A stretch of 64,000 nucleotides of DNA from Helianthus annuus. Its lineage: Eukaryota; Streptophyta; Magnoliopsida; Asterales; Asteraceae. The stretch lies in the NCBI RefSeq assembly GCF_002127325.2, contig NC_035436.2, forward strand, positions 17,494,205-17,558,204, written 5' to 3'. Shown here piece after piece: positions 55,658 through 64,000 of the stretch (its first letter is position 1; the number at the start of each line of letters is the position of its first letter). A program made the translations under genes and the position numbers. The notes beneath the pieces were generated by a model, which was given only the letters and a program-made list of their open reading frames with translations, did no database searches and was not told where the DNA came from.

Positions 55658-57380
55658 CTAGTGTTGCTCCCTTGTGCAAGTTGCACGTGGGAGGAGTACT
55701 GGACTTATAGTGTAGGAAGGTAGTGTGGCAGTCTGGAGAAAATTTTAGGCCAGATCAACCTGGTGATCTGGTAAAAAATCCGGCTATGCCTCTTCCGTAC
55801 CGGTGAAGGGGTTTCGCTTGATGCGAAATTCTCAGCCGTTGCATGTCATCAGGTGGGTTGCCACCTGTTGCTGTGTTGGAGGCCTGTTAGGGACCTTCAT
55901 AGTAATGCTGCACAAACTTCGAACCAACCTCTTTGATGGTGGTTCGAAGGTTTGCACATATTTTGGACCTCTTGGAGGTGGTTTCTTCTTCGAACCATTT
56001 GCCAGAATGGTGCACGAAGAAGAAAAGGAAGACTTGGAAACCGACCTTTGCGGTCGGGTTTGAAAGTTTTGGATGTTGTGTTAGAACTTTGCTCAAGTTC
56101 TATGTTCAGCATCCTCTGATGAGATGACCATCCCTTTTTGGTGGGGTGTTCATCTTTGTCTTGATAGCTCTCAAGTAACCGTACGTTCTTTGCGGTTACT
56201 TCGTTGCGTCATTGTTGGCCGTGTTTGGTCGAACAATGTGGATCTAACCTATGGGTAAATAAACATGGTCATAGGCAAGGGGATGCCCACCGTTGTTTAT
56301 TCCATGCGATCCGTTGGTAGGTAATCAAAGTCCTAAGCAGACTTGTTACCGCGGTCCGTTGGCAGGTAAACAAAGTCATAGGCAGACTTGTTACCGCGGT
56401 CCGTTGGCAGGTAAACAAAGTCATAGGCAGACTTGTTACCGCTGTTCGGACGCTTGCTGCTTGATAAGTGCTTGTTTAGAGCACGTATCTGCGTTCTTTC
56501 TGGAGCCACTTACCTTCACGCTCCAATACCGAGTTTACAACGAGGTAGCCTCGTTCGGTGATGTGGAGTGAGCTTTGCGTTTCCGTAGCAACCACTCTGC
56601 GGAAGCTATGGTTATGTCTGTAGCTCTTTATGGGTGTCTGCGATGCTGCAGTCCCGTATTCGTTCAAAGTGTGCTTGTTGCACGGATGTAACTCTTGAAG
56701 GTTCAGGAGTCAGGGCTGCTGATGTGCGGGCGCGTAGATGCCGTTCCTTCGTTTTCCTGAAGAAGTTGTTCATGCACCCTTTGTGGTTGTGAACCGGACA
56801 GGAGGGATTTGAAGCTTGAAGAAAAGGAAGGCAATGCGCTTTGTCTGTTCCTGAGATGCGGTTCAGTCCAAAGAACAACACTGGTTCTGAGCATCTGACA
56901 CATCTGAATGGGTTCATGTGTGTCGCTTCCGCATATTCCACGTGTGCTCGTGAGTGATGCGGAAAAGGTAATATATCCCTTATAGTATAGATAGATATAT
57001 TTCTACCTATTTTTTAGGGTATATAAAAAAACGACATGCGGTATGGGTTATGGTGCGGTAAACCAGAAAAAACCGCATGCCGCTTATGTTTTTTGGATAA
57101 TGTTGTCGCTTTTTCTTGCCTACGTGGCTTGATCGCACGTGTGAGTTGGTAGAAGTTGGTGAGACGTTTCTGCATGTGCTGAAATGAAAGGACATTTGCA
57201 CTGCCCGAGGTATTAAATGCACTGTAGCAGGGAGTGTAAACGTCTTCTTTGTCAGGCGCGTGGGCGGCCACGCGCGCGTGATAACCGTCATCTGAAACGG
57301 CGCTCGACACGTGTTGTTGCAAGATACGCTCTTTTTGAACGTGATGATTTGCTTTCTCCCTCCGCATTAATTGCGATGGG
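55658..57380. other. Tat internal region between polypurine tract and antisense gene, with a 45-bp tandem repeat
   Basis: No conserved protein is seen. A 45-bp unit occurs three times at 56311-56355, 56356-56400 and 56401-56445 (CCGTTGGCAGGTAAACAAAG..GTTACCGCGGT), with a diverged related stretch at about 56243-56310. Open frames across it (for example 56293-56571) reflect the repeat. This stretch is the upstream region of the antisense gene. Confidence 0.6.
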
Positions 57381-57388
57381 TATATAAA
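57381..57388 (+). promoter_or_regulatory. TATA box of the antisense gene
   Basis: TATATAAA in GGGTATATAAAGGG, 160 bases before the ATG at 57548, leaving a plausible leader of about 130 bases. Confidence 0.65.
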
Positions 57389-57547
57389 GGGATAACCGTT
57401 TGTGGTTTCCTCTTACTTTGTCAAAAATTCAAAAAATTTGCCGTTTGAGAGAAAGTTGTCATCTGTCTTCTCCGACGATTTTTTCTGAATTTCTGGTGAG
57501 GTTTCTAGTGTTTCTGTTCACCGTCTTCCGTTTCTTTGATATTTTTG

Positions 57548-60500
57548 ATGGCTGAACCATCGAATCCTCACAATGTGGAGGGTGAAAACCCTGAACAGCC
57601 GATCGTGGCTGAGGAGGAAGAAGAGGATGATGATGTTAATGTTCCCGGTGGTGGGTTACCGGTGTTAAAGTGGACCAGAAAAAGCTTTGATCGCCTTATG
57701 CTGGAGGTCCAAATGCCCTCGGAATATGGGGCTCGGTACCCATCAGAGGGTGATACTGGTGCCGACGCTCCGGCCGGTTATGTGACCATGTGGTCCGATT
57801 TCTTCGGAGATTGTAACCTCCGATTACCGTTGACCGTGTTTGTTGTGGAAATCTTGGAGTGGTACAAGGTCCACATTTCTCAAGTGAGTCCGTTTGGGAT
57901 GATTCGGATTCGTAATTTTGAGTTTACCTTCCGTGCTCTTGGCATAGAGCCTACCGTTGGAGACTTCCGACGGTTTTATCAGATGACAGTGTCCATGGGG
58001 TTCTTTTCTTTCCGTCTACGAGACGGTACCCCAAAGCTGATGACTCCCCCTAAGGGGATGACGATGTGGAAGAAGAAGTTCTTCTACATCAAGTCTGCTG
58101 CCCTTGCTGTGGATATGACGTTTCGGAATGTGACCGAGACGATCATAGCAGAGACCATTGCGATGCCCAGTTTGAAGTCAGTGCAATGGTTCCCGCAACT
58201 GCAGACTATTGAGTCTGTGAAGTTGACCAACACGCAACTATGGCTGTTGCGTATGATGTTGAGGAGGGGCAAGAACTCGAAACCCGTGGTGCGGGAAAAG
58301 AGCGGTGGTACGTACTTTTTGTTTCGTTACGTTCTTTATCCTTACATGTGTTGCTGACCTTTGTCTACTATCAGAAGATGCTCCCGCATGGAGGATGTTT
58401 GCTCCGGATTTCGAGGGTACGGTTGAGACCGTAGTTTGTGCGGATGGTGAACAGGATCACAACACTATCATCCGTAGTAACTTCCGGGTGCCTACTGCGG
58501 CTGCACTGGCAGTTGAGTTGCCAGTAGGCAAAGGTATACTATCGAAGCTTGCTACTTGTGTTGATCATGTTGTGTTATTGACGTATTGATTCCATGCAGG
58601 TGATCTTGGGGCCTTGGGGGACCCTGAAGCGAAAGGTGTGCCTAAGAGGCAAACTGTGAAGGGCGTGCGCTTTCGCCAAAAGAAGATAAAGGAGGTCACT
58701 ACTGTGCCTCATCTGGTGCCGCAGGCAGCAGGTATCTCTCATTCCTCTTTTCGTCGACACAAGGATTATGTGATAGTGTCTGATACCCTTGAGGGTTTGA
58801 GTATAGCCGCGGAGTCACGTTCTGGTGCTGCGAAGAAGCAGGCAGAAGAAGTGGCTGCGGGGGGGACAGCTGCGGGTCCCCCTGTGATTGGTGAAAAGAG
58901 GAATCTAGAGCAGAAAGCTGCTGGTGGTGTTGAAACCAAACGTCGGAGGCTAGTAACCAAAAGGTCTGCTCCGGCGCAGAAGAAACCTGCGGTTGTCGTT
59001 GGTAAGTGTAGGCTATCTAGTGTTAACTGTTGTGTAACTGATTTTGATAGCTATTTCACTTTTTTGCAGAGCGTCAAGATGAAGATTTTTCTATCTTCGA
59101 TGCTCCGGAGTCCCCTCCGCGTGCCATGGATGCGGGTGGAGCGGAGGTGCCATCGACTCCTCCCGTCAAGGTGGTACCTGAGTCAACCGTGCAGAAGGAG
59201 GGTACCGCAGAGAATGCTGCGGCCCAGATATTTGATACTGTCGACTCGTCCAACAACCTGATCTCTCCCAATGAGGGAGACGATTTGAGTTTGCGGTTCA
59301 CTGCTACCGGGAGGCAACATTCTGATGCTGAACCGCAAAAAACTGGCGATGAAGCGCGGCAGCATGATGCTGGGCCGCAGAAGTCTGCGGTTGATAAGGG
59401 TACCAGTTCGTCGGCCGATGGTGCGGGGTATGACGGGCCTCCAATTCAGCCTGGGGAGTCTGAATTGGAGTATTACTACCGCACCTACTCCCAGGATCGC
59501 GGTACGCTATACCATCGACCCCCCTGGACTGTATTGCAGGGGGATGACATTGCTAACGACCCTGCGGCCTGCAGGGAGATCCTGGGCGGTCTTGGGACCC
59601 CCTTTGAAGTTGAGCGGGCTAGTGCCGCACCGCGGGAGCTGCGTATAAACCAGCTCTCGACCATGTTGGTAGGGACTTCCATTGTGGCTAATGCCATTTT
59701 GGAAGATTATAAGGTGCTGGGCCGCCGCGAGGAAGATGCTGCTCGCATGCGGGCAGAAGCGGAAAAGCTGGTCCAGGCTGCCCGCGCGGGTGCGGAGCAG
59801 CTCGAGAAGGATAAAGCTGCTTTTGAGAAGCAGAAGCAGACTTCGGAATGGGCTGCCGCTGCCCAGCTAAAACAGGTGCGTTCCCTTGCTAAACTCCTTG
59901 CTGATGAGCGTCAGCGTTGGGAGGAAATTTCATCCAACGAGCGCAAGAAGTGGAACGAGTCTTGGGCTAAGCAGAACAATCTTCTGTTTCATACTCGGCA
60001 GGAGCTAGCAAATGCCAAGGCGGCAAATGTTGCCTTGGGCAATGAAAAAGCTGCGGCTGAGGCCGCATCAGCTAAAGCGCTACAGGCAAAGGATGAGGCC
60101 TTGAAGGCGCTGGAAGAGGCCAAAGTGGCCGGGGCTCGTGCCTCAAAGGCCCTTGAAGAGGCCGCGGAGAAAGAGAGCCGTTCTTCCAAGGCTCTGGAAG
60201 AGCTGAATGCGGAGCGCATTCGTTTGGATAAGGTTGTTTCCAGCCTTCAGGTATGTTTCGTTGCCTCTGTTTTATATTTCCTTTATTGTTTTGAAAATAT
60301 TTGCCGAGTAAACTGTTTGCTGTTCTTGTAACAGGCTGAGGTGCAGGCGCGGGGGGTCGCGGTTACGGACCTTACTGCCCGCGTGTCTGCTGCGGAGCAG
60401 CGGGCTGACGCTGCTGTTGAGGCCAAGGATGCCTTGGTGTCCTCTTTTAACCAACTGGAAGCTGACCGTGAGTGGTTGCGGACTCACGGCATCGCGCGTG

Positions 60501-60926
60501 TAAGTATCCCTTGCCTTTATATTGGCGTGGATTAGTATTGCAAGACTTATGATTTTTTTATTGCAGATTGTCGAGGCTATCATGAATGCCCCTGAGACCT
60601 CATCAGGTTTGGACCTGGTTAAGGAACGTGCGCGTGATGCGGGCTTCAAGGCTGGTTTTAACCGCTGCATTGGGCACATCAATGTACTATCCGCAGGCGG
60701 TTATACCGATCAGGCATCCGGGTTCCGGGATGTAGATACCGAGGGTCGTCTGAAAGCGGCCGTAGCCTCCTTTTATGACACGCCCCTTGCCTGTGTAGGG
60801 GAGCTGGACGAGTGCTTGGAGGTTGCGGACTATGTTGACCGCTTACGGATGCTCTACCCTGATGTGGAAGAGGAAGAACCCGCTGGTGGTGCCGGAGAAG
60901 ATGCGGGGACCAGCGGTACAAAATAG
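57548..60926 (+). CDS. Antisense gene of the Tat element, six exons, gypsy-type transposon domain protein
   Basis: Exons by splice signals with all phases agreeing: 57548-58307, 58375-58533, 58600-59001, 59070-60250, 60335-60499, 60567-60926. That gives 1008 residues with no internal stop. The start is ATG 57548 (MAEPSNPHN). Residues 1-50 are acidic; about 60-260 match the putative gypsy-type transposon domain (Transposase_28 style: ADAPAGYVTMWSDFF, LRLPLTVFVVEILEWY, FRALGIEPTV). Residues 330-440 are basic and rich in Lys/Ala (KRRRLVTKR near 420, a possible nuclear signal). Residues 600-890 form a long coiled coil (many Ala, Glu, Lys, heptad-like). The C-terminal 120 residues (GFKAGFNRCIGHI) look globular. 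The gene lies opposite to pol and ends head-on with it, 665 bases apart. Its biochemical role is unknown to me. A full open frame across six exons suggests selection or a young insertion. Confidence 0.8.
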
Positions 60927-61591
60927 GGTTTAGGTTGGCGAGTGTGCCTCCTTTTTGTATTCCTCTTGTATAGAATAGGAACTTTATGTAAATTCCGTAA
61001 GCATCATGTAGATACTTGAATTTTTTGAATATAAAGTTTCTTTGTTCAGTTTGTACAAGTGTTTTTAATTCTTGCATGTCTGAACATATGTATGCGTAAC
61101 TTTACCCATTTATGAACGGGGTCAAGTATGCTCCATACTTTTGTTGTATGTGTATGCATCAATTCTGTTAATTACCGTGTCAGGGTTTTAGAATTGCTTT
61201 AAGCTTTGTAAAAGCTTATATTACCGGAACTCTACCCATTTGTGAATGGGGTCGAGTGTACTCCATACCTTTGTCGTATGAGTCCGCGTCAATTCCATTG
61301 TTTGCCTTTTTGGGGCTCAGGAATTGTGTTTTAACAAAAACTTGTGTATCCGGCCGGATAAAACATGCAAGTCTGTTTGTCTTTTGCTGGCCTATTACAA
61401 TATTTGTGTGTGGTTACCACTTTGTATGGGTATCATGAATGAAGATTTTGCCAATCTGTTTTTGGGATACCGCAAAGTGGAACACGCATTTGTAATAGTA
61501 ATAACAAACAATAATGTAGAAAATTGCTTATTTATTTATTTGCAAATGGCCTGCGGCCCAATAGGTTACATAGAGAGTGTAGGAACATAGC
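60927..61591. other. Convergent spacer between antisense gene and pol, with a 130-bp tandem duplication
   Basis: AATAAA-like signals near 61029 (GAATATAAAG) may end the antisense transcript. Two units of about 130 bp start at 61099 and 61229 (AACTYTACCCATTTRTGAAY). No gene. Confidence 0.6.
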
Positions 61592-64000
61592 TTACATATA
61601 GCAGCGTCTAAGCTGTTGTGCGTTCCATGTTCTGGCGATAGGTTCGCCCTCTAGTGTTTGTAACCTGTATGCGCCCTTCCCTAAGACCTCGCTGATGAGG
61701 TAGGGTCCTTCCCACTTGGGGGCAAGTTTTCCTGGGCGCTCGGCGTTAGATGCCTCGTTGTCACGTAGGACGTAGTCTCCTGGAGTGAAAGTACAAACGC
61801 GGACTCGCGCGTTGTAATATTTTTCCAGTTTGGATTTGTATTTGGCCTCGTTGATGGCGGCGTTCTCGCGCCTTTCTTCTAGGAGGTCCAAATCGATCCT
61901 ACGTTCCCTGTTGTTGTCTAGTTTTTCGATAGCCAACATTCGAGGAGATGGGAGGCCCATTTCTGCGGGTATCACCGCTTCAGACCCGTAGACGAGGCTG
62001 AAAGGTGTTTCCCCATTGCTTGTTTTTGGGCTAGTGCGGTGAGCCCATAAGATGCTTGGGAGTTCATCGACCCAGCCACGCCTGGCTGTTCCCAATCGTG
62101 CTTTGATTCCTTCGACTAAGCCTTTATTTATACTCTCGACTTGGCCGTTCCCTTGTGGGTGTGCGACTGACGAGAATATGTGTTTGATGTTCAGCTCTTC
62201 TAGCCATTGTTGGAATTCGTCGGCAGCGAAGTTGGTGCCGTTATCGGTAACAATGTACATTGGTAAACCGAAACGGCAGATGATGTGTTCCCAAATGAAC
62301 TTTCTTGTTATCATAGCAGTGGTTGAAGCGAGTGGTTTCGCCTCTACCCATTTTGTGAAGTAATCAACCGCTACTATGATAAATTTAACTGCACCTGGTG
62401 CGTCCGGGAATGGTCCCACTACGTCGATCGCCCATTTTTGAAAAGGCCATGCAGTAGTGACGGGGACCAGATTGTTTTTTGGCCGCAAAGTTTTTGGTGC
62501 ATGGCGCTGGCAGTCCATGCATTTGCGTAATTCTTTGACGGCGTCCAGGTGCATGCCGGGCCAGTAATACCCGGCATTCATGATTTTTGCCACGACCATG
62601 CGTGGTCCGGCATGTATGCCGCATATGCCCTCATGTATCTCTCGGATAAGGTATGTGGCATCTTGTGGATTAACGCATCGGAGGAGCGGTCCGAGGTATG
62701 ACTTTCGGTATAAGATACCGTCTCCCATTTGATAGTGGCACGCTTTGTATTGCAACTTACGTGCCTCTGTTTTGCTCTCGGGAGTCACACCTGACTGAAG
62801 GTATGCGATAATTGGTGTCATCCATGACGTTGTTCCGTATTGGATGACACTGACCTGGCGTAGAGGAACCGAAGGATTTTGCAGAATCTCGATACGTACC
62901 TCCTTTGCCAAGTGTTGGAAGCTGGTGGATGCAAGTTTTGATAGTGCATCCGCAGATTTGTTTTCGCTTCGATTAATGTGTCGAATATTGAATGAAGCGA
63001 ATTTGGATTTTAGCTGCAGGGCTTGCTCGAGGTAGAGGATCATGATATCCCTTTGGCGGCGTAGTCGCCGCGTACCTGGCCCGCAACTAACAAGGAATCG
63101 ACGTGCGCTGTTAGATGTTGCACGCCGATTTTGACTGCTAAACGTAGCCCGGCTAATAGTGCTTCATATTCTGCCTCGTTGTTGGTGCTCTTAAAATCGA
63201 GGCGGATGGCATATGTAAGTTCTTGGCCGTCAGGGCTGACGAGTCGCAGACCTGCGCCCGCGCCGTCCTCGTTGGACGCACCATCGGTAAATAGTGCCCA
63301 TACTTCTGAGGAGGGTGGTGGGGGCGCAGGATTTTGGGATTCTTCGCATTCTTGGATGCGATCCGCTGGTACTTCAGCGGCGAAATCAGCTAAGATTTGG
63401 CCTTTGATGGCAGGGCGCGGTTTGTAATGTATTGTATGTGCGCCCAGCTCAATTGCCCATTTTGCTAATCTCCCAGAGATGTCGGGTTTGGACAGGATCG
63501 GGCCGATCCTGTAATTGGTTAGCACGGTGATGATGTGGTTTACGAAGTAGCGTCGTAACCGTCTTGAAGCATGTACCAGTGCTAGTACCAATTTCTCCAT
63601 TATCGAGTATCTCGTCTCCGGGTCGTTGAGCATTTTGCTGATATAATAGATGGGTGTTTGAACCCCCGCTCGCTCCACTATTAACACCGCGCCCACTGCG
63701 TTGTCTGCAGCGGATAGATATAAGATGAGTGGCTCATCTTTGCATGGTGCGGTTAGTGTTGGGAGTTGTATCAAACACTCCTTCATTTCCTGGAAGGCCA
63801 TTTCGGCCTCTGTGGTCCACTGGAATTGTTCTTTCTTTGAACAGCTTCGCAGGGTCTTGATGAAAGGGTATGACTTGGCTGCGTGGTTAGCCAAGAACCT
63901 GTTGAGTGCTGCCAGCCTTCCGGCCAGGCGTTGCATATCTTTCATCGATGCAGGCGATGGCATGCGCTCGATCGCCTGCACTTTTTCCGGGTTTACCTTG
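61592..64000 (-). pseudogene. Tat pol: RT end, RNase H, second RNase H and integrase, one frame shift
   Basis: Reading from the window edge at 64000 down: RT thumb end (KDMQRLAGRLAALNRF near 63920), RNase H of the usual Ty3 type (about 63800-63400, ending ADFAAEVP), then a second RNase H (FTDGASNEDGAGAG near 63290; NNEAEYEALLAGLRLA near 63170). The frame ends at TGA 63040-63042, and the next frame opens at ATG 63043-63041, overlapping by two bases. It continues with the end of the second RNase H (SADALSKLA near 62940), the integrase zinc finger (HEGICGIH and CMDCQRH, about 62640-62510), and the core with Asp (WAIDVVGPF, about 62430), Asp (VTDNGTNF, about 62250) and Glu (GQVESINKGL, about 62145). 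The C-terminal domain ends at 61592. The shift inside the second RNase H looks like the loss of one base in a G run. The element is probably not autonomous. Confidence 0.88.

Larger units (their letters stand above)
54840..64000 (-). mobile_element. Tat-lineage Ty3/gypsy element, 3' part, continues beyond the window
   Basis: Read on the minus strand: RT end, RNase H, second RNase H and integrase (64000-61592), then a long region carrying an antisense gene on the + strand, a polypurine tract (55657-55636) and the 3' LTR (55635-54840). The second RNase H after the first, and an antisense gene between integrase and 3' LTR, are hallmarks of the Tat lineage (Grande-like arrangement). The left LTR edge abuts MULE copy B at GTATG (54835-54839), which should recur beyond the far LTR. 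Confidence 0.88.

Noticed and set aside
55130..55710. Frames of 70-140 codons in the Tat LTR
   Set aside because: They lie across LTR, TATA box, hairpins and polypurine tract, so they are not genes.

Overview
This window is eukaryotic nuclear DNA from a flowering plant. It is an almost pure transposon graveyard: I found no gene that I would call an ordinary host gene, no tRNA or rRNA gene, and nothing prokaryotic. The element families (Tekay-type chromoviruses, a Tat-type Ty3/gypsy element with an antisense gene, FAR1-like MULEs, hAT MITEs, a tRNA-derived SINE) indicate an eudicot. The style of the repeats makes me think of the sunflower family, but that is an impression and not a proof.

Layout. 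Positions 447-5334 hold the first part of a Mutator-like element (MULE copy A, + strand) with a broken FAR1-like transposase fused to an OTU-type protease domain. Its last 0.3 kb lies at about 37807-38095. Between the two parts sits a 32-kb nested block: a minus-strand, non-coding LTR retrotransposon (LARD-like, LTRs of about 3.03 kb) in a tandem arrangement (internal part, LTR, internal, LTR, internal, LTR stub). Two Tekay elements are nested inside it. Tekay-1 (7100-16897, +) lies in an LTR with target duplication AATTT. Tekay-2 (22094-31146, -) lies in an internal region with target duplication TCACG. The order of events reads MULE, then LARD-like array, then the two Tekay elements.

Positions 38.1-49.9 kb are AT-rich intergenic DNA with small elements whose ends and target duplications can be read directly: a Harbinger-like remnant, a hAT element (40247-41133, 8-bp duplication), a multi-arm foldback (42001-42410), an LTR remnant (43318-45694), a non-autonomous MULE (46480-48112, 9-bp duplication), a hAT MITE (48274-48721, 8-bp duplication) and a SINE (49144-49491).

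Positions 49914-54839 are MULE copy B, inverted relative to copy A. Its first half matches copy A; its second half is replaced by an Athila ORF1-like sequence that starts next to a perfect 23-bp-arm hairpin. From 54840 to the window end runs a Tat-lineage element on the minus strand: 3' LTR, polypurine tract, a six-exon antisense gene of about 1008 codons on the + strand (57548-60926), and the RNase H and integrase part of pol on the minus strand. Its gag, protease, most of RT and its other LTR lie beyond the window.

The most unusual signal is a family of nested palindromes built from the unit TACGCWGCGTA in both MULE copies, with differently worded but similarly built foldbacks elsewhere in the window.
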